Assembly (NCBI GenBank): GCA_004352715.1 | Contig: SCFE01000030.1 | Span: 1,763,997 to 1,827,996, forward strand | Source of the DNA: Hofstenia miamia | Lineage: Eukaryota > Xenacoelomorpha > Acoela | Length of the DNA stretch: 64,000 nt | Reading direction: 5' to 3' | Shown: one piece after another, positions 1 through 11,269 of the stretch | How positions within the stretch are numbered: position 1 is the stretch's first letter | How the letters are laid out: each line of letters starts with the position of its first letter | The notes under the pieces: model-generated | What the model saw: only the letters and a program-made list of their open reading frames with translations | Database searches by the model: none | Told to the model about the DNA's origin: nothing | Made by a program: the position numbers and the translations under genes

Positions 1-1838
1 ATAATAATAATAATTTTATTTAGCCGCTGAAGGCATACACTGCAAAAAAATAAAAACAAGTCAAGTTTTACAGTCACAGGAGATGAATTAGGAGCAAATG
101 GACGAGTAGGCGAAGTTGGAGAAGGGCTCAGCAAAGAGGAAAGCCATCAAAGATTTCTTGAAGCTCGGTGGCGGAGCGGAGAATAGAAATCAATCGCTGT
201 TGGAGGGTTGAGAGACAAGATGTAATTAGCAGCAGTACAAGCACGATTGAAAAACGAGTGAAGGGTGCGATGTTTCTTTGTACGACGAATGGAGAAGGTG
301 ACAACATCCTTAGAGCGAGTGCAGCAGGAATTAGAGATTTTAATGAAATCAAAAGGATTAGGATCCAATTTGCGAGTCAGTAGTCGATTGAACAGGAGGA
401 GATCACAGGCATGGAAGTAGAGTGACAGTGGGAGAGTAGAGAGCGTCTTTTTAGGCCAAAGGGGAAATCCATTTGAAAGCGCGTTTCTGGAAACGTTCCA
501 TTGAGTGGAACAAAGCACGAGAAGGCCACCAACAAAGAGATGCGTAGAGAAGAATGGCGCGAGGAATGGACTTGAACAAAGAGTTTCACAGCGGAAGGGG
601 TATTAAAAGGAACATTACGGAAAAGGGCAAATAGCTAGGAATTAGCTTTGCGGACAACGCAAAGACACATGTCCAGTCCAATTTAAGTTTGCAGCAAGTT
701 GAACTCCAAGATGAGTGTGATGAGACGCAAAGTTCACAGGTAGGGGGAATCAGAAGGGGGAGCCACAGAAAAGGAAATACCACATGTCTTGGTAGTGCTA
801 AAATCAAGATGGTTGACAGAGGACCAAGTAGACAAGTGCTCAAGATCAGAAAAGATGTTCGAAGCAAAAGACCAACCAAAATAAAAAATCGCAGTGTCTT
901 CGACATACAGCAGGCAAGACGAGTTGAGAACAGAATGAGGGCGGTCGTTAATGGCAACGAGGAAGAAAAGAACAGCAAACACTGAGCCTTGAGGGGCACC
1001 ACTAGTAACGGGGACAGGAGAAGAGATAGACGAGTTGATTTTGACACACTGGTGGCGATTGGTCAGGTAAGACTGGAAGAGATGAGGTGACGAATTTTTG
1101 GGAATACATAACGAAAAACAAGGCATTCAAAGATGATAGACAGTCGAGATAGAATAGCTATTGGGCGGTAGAACGTGACCTGCGAGGAGGGAAGCTGATT
1201 AGATTTTAACAGCGGAGAAATCCAAGATGTCTTCCAACAGGCGGGATAGCGCTTAGTGGAGCAAATGAAGGAGTAAAGATGCTTTAAATGGATAGAAAGC
1301 GTGGAGGAGGTTTCATGAATTACAAAGGAAGGAACACCGTCAGGATAACAAGGACCAGACAACTTGCAAGATTGAAGCATGAGAGAAATATCATGGGCGC
1401 TGAAGACCATATCACAAAGTCGGATTAGCGGGGAGGCAGCAGGCGGACCAGGGCACATGGAGACAGGTACAGAGAAGTTAGAGGCAAAATACGCGTTGAA
1501 CAGATCAGCTTTCTCCAGGTCAGAGTGAGCAGAAAGAAGGTTCCATCTCAAATTGGGGAGCTCAGGCTTGGAATGAAGAGAACGCAGGAAGGAATAAGAG
1601 TCTTGAAGAGAACCACTGTAGTAGAACATTTGAGATTGTAACGAGGAAACATCAGAGGAAAGCTTTGTGAGGGATTCAGACAAGGAAGGCCATCATTGGA
1701 GGACGGAGTTGAGGTAGAGAGAGAAGAGACAGCTTGGCGCAACAACGAAATGATGGCGTCTTTCTTTAGACCACCAACAGCCGAGGTAAACTGGGAATCG
1801 CTCAAATTTTTGAGGTCGGACAGCGAAATTGGAGGCAT
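1..1838 (-). mobile_element. Family A non-LTR retrotransposon, rearranged copy
   Basis: On the minus strand, frame-shifted pieces read in order: an ORF1-like start (about 1838-1640), then the region before the RT, the RT palm with 'FYRPIAILSRLSIIFE' (about 1170-1130), a Q-G-S block and a 'YVEDTAIF' block (the usual F/Y-A-D-D with D changed to E), then a C-terminal tail. The 3' end reads 'CCTTCAGCGGCTAAATAAA' followed by an (ATT)n tail at 1-15. Two other fragments at 37.8-39.5 kb belong to the same family. The ORF1-like part is joined almost directly to the RT part without the endonuclease seen in the 38-39 kb copy, so this looks like an internally deleted copy. Many frameshifts; not active. 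It lies in the first intron of the endophilin-B gene. The clade (jockey/CR1 group) is an inference. Confidence 0.8.
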
Positions 1839-2424
1839 AACTGAAATCTAATTAAACTGTATAATAAACAGGCAAATATTCAGATACAAATTACAGTGTT
1901 CAACAAATATATAGAACTGACTCGAAATTCTAACATCATTGCGTCATTTATATTTATGAATTTTGTCATATAATGTCTACAATGTCGATACTTATAATAT
2001 ACTATAACTCTTATTTGAAAAAATTGAAAATTTATTATAGTCGATAGCACCACATCCAGATCAGCAAGGAAATATTTTTCAGATAAACAATATCTCTTGC
2101 TGATGTACTTGATCTGAAAACTTACAATGTCCATATTTATTGACTCAGAAAACTATATTAAAATTTCATCAAATAATAGTATTAAGACTATACCAACAAA
2201 TTGGTGTATACACGAATAAACTTATAAAAAGAAAAATATATGCAAAAGTAGGGAAAATTTACATTTTGACGGATAGTAGTCAGCAATCAATTATAAAGAC
2301 ATTAATTCATTTCCAATGTAAAACTAGCAGTAAATTCAGCATATCAAATTAAGCAAAAGAAATCATACAAAAACTGACAAAATACAAAATGATTTGTTCT
2401 CGAAAGTGACAATTAAAAACATAC

Positions 2425-2676
2425 CTTTCTATCGAAAACATCGTTAACAAAAGCTTCTGCACGCCAAGCTGGATTAGGTACCAAAAGTTCCTCCGTTTGA
2501 CGAACAATTTTGTCTGTCCATTCATTTGTGTCACCACTTACACGCAAGAGTTCCTTCAATTTAGCGTCATATTCTGTTTTCTCTACACTAGTACCTAATT
2601 GTTCATTCGTGTATTGGACCGCTCGGTTGAAATAAGTTGTTGCTTCACCAGCAAATTTCTTAAAATCAAAATCCAT
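2425..2676 (-). CDS. SH3GLB: Endophilin-B, first coding exon
   Basis: The exon encodes 84 residues from ATG at 2676-2674 ('MDFDFKKFAGEATTYFNRAV') to a donor site GTAT at 2424-2421 after Lys84, phase 0. The pattern matches the start of endophilin-B: an amphipathic N-terminal helix (about 1-20), then the N-BAR opening with 'EKTEYDAKLKELL', 'W-T-D-K-I' and 'QTEELLVPNP' (about 31-70). Endophilin-B proteins bind and curve membranes in mitochondrial, Golgi and autophagy traffic, with a C-terminal SH3 domain. The rest of the BAR and the SH3 domain are not in the window and should lie to the left beyond position 1. The intron holds the family A retrotransposon. Only the distance of 490 bp to the ALYREF stop separates it from the next gene on the same strand. 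The identification is firm; SH3GLB1 versus SH3GLB2 cannot be told. Confidence 0.85.
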
Positions 2677-3166
2677 GCTAACACTAAAAGCTGGAATCAA
2701 TTGTTACAAATTTGAAAAACATTCAATGTAAACTGTTAAATAACTATTTTTACCATAGATGAAATCAAAATAAGTTTTTTTATTATTTCATCAATTTTGT
2801 ATTTACAATAATAAAAAATGAAAGCTTGGTATAAATTGAACAACTTTATTTAATTGATATTACGGCAAAAGGTTTATTCTTAATGTAAATCTGCGCCAAA
2901 TTGATTGTAATACATGTAGTAATCAAATATTTTTGTGTAGAAATTTCTTTACATTCTAGATAGCGCATTTAAAAAAGAATACATGTTAAAGACTAATAAA
3001 TTATTACAACCGATATGCCAAATGTAATTAGTAATAACTTAATTTAATTAAATAAAACTTAACTATTCACTAAATGAGTGTAAATTAAACAAGTCATGTT
3101 TCAAAAATAATCAAAAACGAAAACTTTAATGACATGTACACGAAAACACAAGGGCATGATAAAAAA
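2677..3166. other. Intergenic spacer, endophilin-B to ALYREF
   Basis: AT-rich spacer between two minus-strand genes. It should contain the endophilin-B 5' UTR and promoter and the ALYREF 3' UTR. An ATTAAA variant poly(A) signal on the minus strand overlaps about 3124-3130. I see no coding sequence or repeat. Confidence 0.4.
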
Positions 3167-3712
3167 TTATGTTGACGACTTATAATTATCTAAATCCGCA
3201 TCTAACTGTTCAGCTGTTGGCACAGGCTCTTTCGGTTTTCTAGAACTTCCTCTACCACGACCCCCACCACCTCGTCGAGACCTAGAACGTCCACGATTTC
3301 TGTTGTTAGATGTAAATTGCGAAAGTGAAGCTCCTACAACGTCAATGCGCATCATTCTTCCGTCGAGTGGGACTCCATTATACTGCTTAATGGCACTAAG
3401 AGCGTTTTGACGTGAATTATATACAACTTCAGCAGTACCCAAAGATCTACCAGAGCTGTCATAGTGAACAAAATGACGCTTCAATGGACCAAATTCAGAA
3501 AATAACTCCTTAATATCATCATCAGTCACAGCATAATGTAGATTCGTTATTTCCAATTTAGTCGGTCCTGAAGATTTATTATTTGATTTATTAGAAAGCC
3601 GCTTTAATTGCGTCTTAGACCTTCTGTTTTGTCGAAACCTTCCTCCACCTTTTCCACGATTAGCCTTTTTCGCTTTAATAATGTCTTCTAGAGACTGATC
3701 AACAGATGCCAT
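3167..3712 (-). CDS. ALYREF: ALYREF / THO complex subunit 4, mRNA export adaptor
   Basis: An intact 181-residue protein in one exon. N-terminal UAP56-binding motif 'SVDQSLEDIIK' at residues 3-13, a basic Arg/Gly/Lys stretch (about 14-50), one RRM at about 52-127 with RNP2-like 'LEITNL' (53-58) and an RNP1-like 'GTAEVVY' (92-98), an RG/RS-rich segment (138-158), and a C-terminal UAP56-binding motif 'TAEQLDADLDNY' (166-177). This is the full domain order of the REF/ALY family, which bridges spliced mRNA, the DDX39B/UAP56 helicase and the NXF1 export receptor in the nucleus. Length is close to or slightly below the usual 200-260. The start is the ATG at 3712-3710, giving the expected 'MASVDQSLEDI'. 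No introns, no frame breaks and no visible poly(A) scar, so it is either a naturally intronless gene or an old retrocopy kept by selection. Confidence 0.93.
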   Translation of the reverse strand: MASVDQSLEDIIKAKKANRGKGGGRFRQNRRSKTQLKRLSNKSNNKSSGPTKLEITNLHYAVTDDDIKELFSEFGPLKRHFVHYDSSGRSLGTAEVVYNSRQNALSAIKQYNGVPLDGRMMRIDVVGASLSQFTSNNRNRGRSRSRRGGGGRGRGSSRKPKEPVPTAEQLDADLDNYKSST

Positions 3713-4067
3713 GACTAAAATAAATATTGCTTCAAACTTATGACAAAGAAATTGAAAGTATTAATTCTTCATAATAGATAACAGAAAGCACTGTAATACA
3801 CTAAGAAAACTCAATAACAAGTTTAAAATGAGAGCAAAATGTAAAATTAAGACTTGATTTTAAAACAAACTATACGCATCATCATTGAATAGTTATATAT
3901 AAAATTTAAAATTTGTTGTAGATACAGTAAAATACACTAAAAAACGCAACAGCACATTTCAGAAGAGAAGACTTTCAAAGGATGACGTCATTAAAATATT
4001 GAATATATTCGTCTAATACATTTTGATAAATTTGACGTCACTGTTTTCGAATATTTATGACCAGGTC
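3713..4067. other. ALYREF upstream region
   Basis: AT-rich sequence that should hold the ALYREF 5' UTR and promoter. I see no ORF, RNA gene or clear repeat. Confidence 0.3.
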
Positions 4068-5102
4068 CAAGGTTTACGTGTCAAGTTCGAGTTACTTGGT
4101 ATGAGTTTGAGTTATTGCCTTTCATGTTCGGGTATTTTTTTAAGAAAATTCCAGATTTGATAAAGCTTTTTCTAATTCCGAGTTTTTTAGAGTAAAAAAT
4201 AGTTTAATTTAAAACAATGCCAAGTTTTGCAAACATAAAAATCATTATTTTCAAAATTGATATTTGAAGTATTTCAATTTTTAATTATTTTTTAGTAGAT
4301 TTGAGCATTGATGATTTCACTTTCAAGTTTTTCCAAATCAAATGTTGCAAGTTCATTTGAGTTTGAGTTCTTACCATTCTGAGTACTTGAAAACTGGAAT
4401 GTTAAGAACTCAACTTAATAAAGCTCACAAAACTCAATTGGAGAAACTAAGAAGAAAAATCATCATAACTCAAACTCGAATTTGATTGAAAAATAGGTTG
4501 GTACTTTTTATCAACATACGCAAACCTTGAAACCAACATAAGGAACCTTGAGATTGACATAGCAAATCGTTATGACAATATGAACAAAAAACTTAGCATG
4601 AATGAGGTATACGTATCAATTATATCAAAAGAGACATCAAAATTTAGTTTTAGCAGTTGTTTATTGAGTTGTAATCTAGACTAAAAGAAAAAATATTATA
4701 CTTCATTTCATAACAAAAACTAATATAAATATTTTAATGTATATATGAGAAAATTTTAAATGACCCATCTAATGTTATTAATCTTCAAACCTCATTCATG
4801 CTAAGTTTTTGTTCATATTGTCATAATGATTTGCTATGTCGATCTCAAGGTTCCCTATGTCAGTTTCAAGATTTCGTATGTTGATAAGAAGTACCAACCC
4901 TAAAAATACCCAAATAATTAAATTATTTTAAATTTAAGTTTTTTTTATCAATTCCGAATTATTGTAAAATAAATGTGTTTCATTCTAAAGAACTCATCAA
5001 TAAAAAAACTCAATCAAACTCAGAATTTTCTCTAAATAAAAATAAAGATTTCCACTAAGGCTTGTTTCAGACTGAGTAACTCAAATGACTTGAAGAACCC
5101 TG
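4068..5102. mobile_element. hAT-like MITE, older copy
   Basis: Rich in 'GAGTT/AACTC' runs like the better preserved copy at 19797-20147. Ends read CAAGGTTTACGTG on the left and AGAACCCTG on the right, comparable with CAGGGTTTTCGAG/AACCCTG of that copy. The target duplication is no longer visible. It is expanded by the palindromic MITE at about 4495-4901. Confidence 0.55.
4495..4901. mobile_element. Palindromic foldback MITE with ~112-bp arms
   Basis: The left arm (about 4495-4608, starting GGTTGGTACTTTTTATCAAC) is repeated inverted at about 4785-4900, with few mismatches. The ~175-bp centre is AT-rich without an ORF. 'AAAATA' lies just outside both ends and may be the target duplication. It sits inside the older GAGTT-rich MITE. 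Confidence 0.8.
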
Positions 5103-5173
5103 TTAATGACTACAATCTTTTTAAATAAATAACCATTCTTTCCTAAAAGAACATCCAATTGTAAAAAAATAAT

Positions 5174-5265
5174 TTTACATTGTTTAGTTTACATACTTGT
5201 TTTTTATTAACATACATGACATTGGAAATACCACATTAATTTAGTTTACATACTTATTTTACATA
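5174..5265 (+). repeat. Stray copy of the 'TTAGTTTACATACTTG' repeat
   Basis: The unit 'TTTAGTTTACATACTTG' followed by 'TTAACATACATGACATTGG' occurs here once and in several tandem copies at about 8050-8350 inside the virus-like block. This copy lies outside the block, left of the gypsy LTR. Confidence 0.7.

Positions 5266-5268
<3 letters not shown>

Positions 5269-5299
<31 letters not shown>
5269..5299. repeat. (TA)n microsatellite
   Basis: About 31 bp of pure TA directly next to the 5' LTR of gypsy copy B; it may be the insertion target. Confidence 0.9.
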
Positions 5300-5302
<3 letters not shown>

Positions 5303-5651
5303 AGCATAATCTCATTTACTATAACTAATTTGTATTATTAGTGGTAAATATGAGAGATTTTAGTGCTATTTTATTACATTATAAACCAGTTAGGGCTTCT
5401 TTATTCTTTATCTTAGTTAGTGCTCTAGTCATATATGACTCATTCTTAAAGGTTAACTGTATCAGGTTGGCCAAGTGTGTCCACTCTACCACTAACACAA
5501 TTTTCTATTTACTTTTAACTTTTAATAGGATAGTTTAATAATAGCAGGAGGAGTTAGTTATTTTGTAGCATTGGGAAATCCATGCATTGACATAAAACCC
5601 TCAAGGAATAGGGAATTAGAACTGCTCACTGATTTTCATACCAATGCTACA
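5300..5651 (+). repeat. Candidate 5' LTR of gypsy copy B
   Basis: Begins TGTAGCAT and ends ATGCTACA, a perfect 8-bp inverted pair of the TG...CA type, 352 bp long. Directly after it comes TGGTGAC, the same opening as the primer site of element C, and a gag-like region follows. No partner 3' LTR was found after 19.4 kb, so the LTR call rests on its ends and position. Confidence 0.6.
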
Positions 5652-7530
5652 TGGTGACTACCACAGGACCCCAAGTACAAGTATTATTTTATAATTAACT
5701 ATACCACTGTTAGAGGAAGCTACTATGTAACCACAAGAAGATGTTGAACCCTACAAAGAAGAGATGGAACCTATTACAATTTGACTGCAGTTGGGATAAC
5801 CATTTGCAGTGCTGTTGAGATGCCAAAAAAAATTTTTAGAACCTAGCCTATAAAACCTAGTTTCAGTTAAGTCAGTTGAATAAAGCCTATCAAAGCACCT
5901 TTAACTCTCAAGAATAAAATGCTAAATATGAGAAGTCAAAAATCAAAAACACCCCCAGAAAAAACAGGTCAAACCCCACTCACATCAGAGGATGCTCAAT
6001 CAAAAGAAGAACTCCTCAGTCAAATCTTCATCTTAAAAAATAAAATATCTGAACAGAAGGAAAAATGTGACTTTATGGAAATCAAAAATGCTAAGTTATT
6101 TGATCAGATTCATTATAAAAACAAAACACTTTGGGAAGAAATACTTGAACTTAAGAAAGAAAAAGCTGAACTGATGTTAAACTGTAATGATGTTGAGGAT
6201 GAATCCACAAAATTCTAACTCAATACAATGCACTAGAAGATAAAAACACAAGTTTACAAAAACAATTGCTTCAATCCAATACAAATCTAATTAAACAGAT
6301 CAAGGACTTTAACATGCAGAACATTCCAGTTACAGGTAAATTCATATCACAAGAAGAATGATGCCCTGCACTGAGAAATTCAAAATACAAAATCTAATCA
6401 TCCAATGCACAGGTGAAGAGCATGCCTTAGCACAATTCCCAAGTTTTTTGACAGGCAAGGCATACACCTATTATTTGACACTAGACAAAACAATCAAATC
6501 TAATTATGAGTTGTTGATTCAGAACTTTTATGACCATTTGAATGCTCCTGCAGCATGCAATCAGTATATAATTCTTTTAAATAATACAACTTACAGAAAA
6601 ACTGATTACATAGAAGAGCAAATCTTGCAAGTTGAATGACTGTAGAGACTAGTCACACTTCTTTTGAGTATTCATCACATTACATCTTCACTCATATAAC
6701 ATATGGTATGACATTATCCATCCATCACCAATGTGAACAAAATGCAGTCTGGAAGACAAATTAGCAACCTTCATTAAAAAAGCTATTGAAGCAAAGCTTC
6801 AAATCAATAACTGCACAAAAATTTCCAGCCAAATTAAATTAAGCAACTACTGCATTGTTGATTTCCAAAATAAAACACTAACAATAGATATACAAAACAA
6901 AAATATTATGACACATTTACAAACTACAACAAATCAAACAATAACATTGCTCACTGTTGAAATCATAAAAATTGAACCATTCAGTTGGTGGTTTATTACT
7001 TTGGAATAAGAAAAACCCTCAATTCTGATATTGTCATCAACAATCAAGAAGGACTAAATTTGAAAAAAGTTGTAATCCTAGAATCAATTTTAAAAGTTTG
7101 TGATAATTTAGTTACCACTGCTATTTTAAACAAAAGCTATAACCTAATTACAATAACTCCATCAAACATTGAAGTGTTTGCATCACCTATAGTTACAGTA
7201 GTTAAAATCAAATCAAAACCAATACTATCTTTAGAAATATTGGACATTACTGATAAACACCATTATTAACACTCAGATGCATCCATATCTGTCTATAGAA
7301 CAAATCAAACAATTAACTGCAATGTTACAACAACATGCCTCAGTTTTTAATTTCAATAACATCAGCCATTGGAGAGGAGCATGCCATTGAAACAATCCAT
7401 AATAAGCCTATGTGGCAACCCATATACCATGTACCTGGACATCTTAAACAAGAATATTCAAAAATTATCACCAACCTACTAAATAATGGAATAATTCACA
7501 ATCTAAAAGCATTTATGCATCACCAACAAG
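5652..7530 (+). mobile_element. Gypsy copy B, left part (gag to start of RT)
   Basis: Decayed gag-protease-RT start. A coiled-coil-like Lys/Glu-rich ORF (5919-6218) is followed by a retrotransposon gag segment (6358-6639, 'AQFPSFLTGKAYTYYLTLD') that parallels the gag of element C. The segment at 6985-7269 matches the linker between protease and RT of C. At 7335-7527 the RT N-terminus is seen ('HLKQEYSKIITNLLNNGII'). Several stops and frameshifts. It breaks off at the 'Y-A-S-P-T' position of the RT fingers, and the downstream part resumes at about 16.7 kb on the same strand. Confidence 0.8.
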
Positions 7531-7549
7531 TAGTATGAATTGGGTCATA

Positions 7550-7960
7550 TGACAACACAATTTGAACTTTTGTGACATTGGCAGACATGATGTAATTGTG
7601 TACTTTGGCCATCTGTGTATCTTTGAAGTCATTGGAACATATTCTGTTTTGTGTTGGCAAACACATTTGCTTGGAAGTCTATTGTTAAAATGTAACCAAT
7701 TTTTTATTCATATATGGTTTTTGAATTACATAATAAGTATTTTCAAACATAATTAATTTTCTAATATTGAGAGTAATAAATATGTTTCACAGAAAACACA
7801 TGTCAATTGCAAAAAATAAACATATTTGTTTGCAGTCTATTGTTTAAATGTAACCAATTTTCTTAGAGGTTGAGGAATTTTCAAAAATCTCATGAGATTA
7901 GAATTGTTGCAATCTATTGTTCAAAATGTAACCAATTTTTTTACTTGCTTATTTATGTGG
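7550..7960 (+). repeat. Left terminal inverted repeat module
   Basis: Contains 'CCATCTGTGTATCTTTGA', 'ACATATTCTGTTTTG' and two copies of 'GTCTATTGTTNAAATGTAACC'. The same order is found inverted at about 16700-16400. Identity is moderate, with indels. Confidence 0.75.
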
Positions 7961-7984
7961 ACTAACTTAGCTTACATGTTTTAT

Positions 7985-8350
7985 TTTCTTTACATACTTC
8001 ATACTTGCATTTTGTTAATGTATGTGACTTGCTTATTTATGTGGCTTAATTTAGTTTACATACTGGTTTTTTTTATTAACACAACACACATGACATTGGA
8101 AAATACCACATCACACATTAATTTAGTTTAAATTGTTTAGTTTACATACTTGATTTTTCTATTAACATACATGAAATTGGAAATACCACATTAATTTAGT
8201 TTACATAATTATTTTACATAGTTGTTTTTTTATTAACATACATGACATTGGAAAATACCACATTAATTTAGTTTACATTGTTTAGTTTGCATACTTGTTT
8301 TTTATTAACATACATGACATTGGAAATTCCAAATCAATTTAGTTTACATG
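7985..8350 (+). repeat. Tandem AT-rich repeat, ~70-bp unit
   Basis: Four to five imperfect copies of a unit with 'TTTAGTTTACATACTTG' and 'AACATACATGACATTGGAAA'. No stable ORF. The region 8360-8880 to its right is AT-rich without any gene I can support. Confidence 0.8.
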
Positions 8351-8889
8351 TTTACTTTACTTACTTCCTCTCTTTAGTAAAATTTAATGACAAATCTTTG
8401 AATCAGAGAGATAATAATACTCATTAAAAGTGTAATGTCTCATTTTTCAAAATAATTTTTCAGAAAAATTCAAAAACTAGTTTATGCAAAAACTCACAAT
8501 TTCTAATATTTAATAAACATATGTGGTAAAACCCACATAAGTGTTTAAGACAAGACAAAAATGTAATTTATTCTACACTTTGTATAATAATCATATATAT
8601 CTTACTATTGAATTTGTCTATTGTGTTAGTTTATCATCATTGTTGTTGAGGAAATGTTGTAGGAAACAAATGCAATGTGTAGTTGCACATTATGAATTTC
8701 ACATGATCATATCTAAATTAATGATTAATAAATTAAGTGATAGATCACAATATAAAACACATGATAAATATAAGTTTAAACAAAATCCAATAAAAATGTT
8801 TATTAACAAACAAACAATGTTTCTATTTATGATAAACTCTATAATAAATTTAAAATCAGACTGCAAATTCACAGCAATTTATTAAAATA

Positions 8890-10262
8890 AAATTAATTCC
8901 ATTTTAAAAGAAATATCTGTAAGACTAACTAGAGATAATATTACAAAAAGTGTTAAGAATCAAAACAATATCTGAGATTTAATTATAAAAATAGCTTACT
9001 GAAGAGTTTGAAATCTTTCAGAGTAGTTGTCATTCATCAATGTGAAATTCCATTATGCTGGCTGTGTATATTCTTATGTGTTGAAAGTTTTATGCTTTAG
9101 TAATGTCAACCTTATGGTTTTATCTCTATGCATTGTTCAACTGTCAAATGTAACAAACTATAAACACAGTAAAATTCCATTATACCACTGTGTGTACAAA
9201 GTTGCATCTCTCTACAGAAAATTGTTAGCAATGCGTAATTTGTTATCTAATGTTCAACTGTCAAAAATGTATCCAATCATAAAGATTGTTATCTACCAAA
9301 CATGAAATCCCTTTACAATTATAACAATTAAATAAAACACTTTCAAATCATATAAAACTAGAATTTTTTCACAAGTTGGAAAACAATCTCAACTACAACA
9401 TTGTTCAACTGTCAGAATGTAAAAAACTATAAACACAGTACAGCCATATAAAATTCCATTATACCACTGTGTGTACAAAGTTGCATCTCTCTACAGACAA
9501 TTGTTAACATTGTGTAATTGGTTATCTATTGTTTAAATGTCAAAAATGTATCCAATTGTAAAGATTGTTATCTACCAAACATGAAATCCCTTTAACAATT
9601 AAATGAAAGACTTTCAACTCATTTAAAACTAGAATTTTTCACAAGTTGGATTATTACTATTGTAAATTGGTTATTAATACAAAACATTTAAAAATAACAA
9701 ATAACTTATTTTATTTTACATTTTAAAAATTTGTTTATACTAAAAATTTCATCAGTGTCTTTGATATTAAGAGTTAAATAAATACTGCTAGTATCATATA
9801 AATGAATGAACTCAGCATTTGATGCATGGAAGCTAATTGTAATTCTATCAAATAATGACTTTGAAGTTGGTTTATAAATTATATGAGTCTTTTTATAATT
9901 GATTAATGGCTGATCATTTACACTATATACTGTGAATAAGGGTATTTGATCCAATAATGGGATGCTACCACTCTGATAATGCTGACAAGTAACTATATCA
10001 GTATAAATTAAAATATTATGCTGTCCTTTTCTGACGATTTCACATTTATAGACTTTTACATGGGTTTTTGACTTTATACATTTTTTTTCTCTTTATATGG
10101 TTTGTCAATTTGAACAAAATGAAAATTTCATGATGGTATTAGTATAAACTTTCAAGAATGAGTAATAAAAACATATACACATATAAATACAACAAATCTT
10201 TGTTGTAAATTCGTATTTTAAAGAATGAATAGTTTTGTTATTTAATATCACATGTAAATATA
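8890..10262. repeat. Duplicated segment, copy 1, ends at the gap
   Basis: Nearly identical to 11270-12603, including tandem 290-bp modules (about 9110-9390 and 9400-9660) and the capsid-like fragment. Copy 1 runs directly into the N block at 10263. See the finding on a false duplication. Confidence 0.9.
9706..10101 (-). pseudogene. Capsid-like protein fragment, Polinton F54H12.2-type, copy 1
   Basis: The minus-strand frame is open for about 130 codons from a stop at about 10101 to the stop at 9708-9706, without an ATG in the recognisable part, so it is the C-terminal piece of a larger gene. It shows 'ILIYTDIVTCQ', then 'PLLDQIPLF', and near the end 'FDRITISFHASN' and 'SSIYLTLNIKD'. The order 'V/IYTDIV-x-Q ... 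PLL-x-x-x-P ... F-x-x-I-x-I ... V-x-L-x-x' is what I recall from C-terminal parts of the F54H12.2-like proteins carried by Polinton/Maverick elements, thought to be capsid-related. That family call is from memory and needs a profile search. Fragment only; no restored gene can be claimed. Confidence 0.5.
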
Positions 10263-11262
10263 NNNNNNNNNNNNNNNNNNNNNNNNNNNNNNNNNNNNNN
10301 NNNNNNNNNNNNNNNNNNNNNNNNNNNNNNNNNNNNNNNNNNNNNNNNNNNNNNNNNNNNNNNNNNNNNNNNNNNNNNNNNNNNNNNNNNNNNNNNNNNN
10401 NNNNNNNNNNNNNNNNNNNNNNNNNNNNNNNNNNNNNNNNNNNNNNNNNNNNNNNNNNNNNNNNNNNNNNNNNNNNNNNNNNNNNNNNNNNNNNNNNNNN
10501 NNNNNNNNNNNNNNNNNNNNNNNNNNNNNNNNNNNNNNNNNNNNNNNNNNNNNNNNNNNNNNNNNNNNNNNNNNNNNNNNNNNNNNNNNNNNNNNNNNNN
10601 NNNNNNNNNNNNNNNNNNNNNNNNNNNNNNNNNNNNNNNNNNNNNNNNNNNNNNNNNNNNNNNNNNNNNNNNNNNNNNNNNNNNNNNNNNNNNNNNNNNN
10701 NNNNNNNNNNNNNNNNNNNNNNNNNNNNNNNNNNNNNNNNNNNNNNNNNNNNNNNNNNNNNNNNNNNNNNNNNNNNNNNNNNNNNNNNNNNNNNNNNNNN
10801 NNNNNNNNNNNNNNNNNNNNNNNNNNNNNNNNNNNNNNNNNNNNNNNNNNNNNNNNNNNNNNNNNNNNNNNNNNNNNNNNNNNNNNNNNNNNNNNNNNNN
10901 NNNNNNNNNNNNNNNNNNNNNNNNNNNNNNNNNNNNNNNNNNNNNNNNNNNNNNNNNNNNNNNNNNNNNNNNNNNNNNNNNNNNNNNNNNNNNNNNNNNN
11001 NNNNNNNNNNNNNNNNNNNNNNNNNNNNNNNNNNNNNNNNNNNNNNNNNNNNNNNNNNNNNNNNNNNNNNNNNNNNNNNNNNNNNNNNNNNNNNNNNNNN
11101 NNNNNNNNNNNNNNNNNNNNNNNNNNNNNNNNNNNNNNNNNNNNNNNNNNNNNNNNNNNNNNNNNNNNNNNNNNNNNNNNNNNNNNNNNNNNNNNNNNNN
11201 NNNNNNNNNNNNNNNNNNNNNNNNNNNNNNNNNNNNNNNNNNNNNNNNNNNNNNNNNNNNNN
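10263..11262. other. Assembly gap, exactly 1000 N
   Basis: A round 1000-N block, so a placeholder length and not a measured distance. It is flanked on both sides by the same ~1.3 kb sequence. Confidence 0.99.
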
Positions 11263-11269
11263 TTGCAAA

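Noticed and set aside
5341-5538. 65-codon plus-strand frame
   Set aside because: Lies inside the candidate LTR of gypsy copy B and shows no motif.
8541-8885. 114-codon plus-strand frame in the virus-like block
   Set aside because: Very AT-rich, Lys/Asn/Ile-biased and without motif; chance frame.
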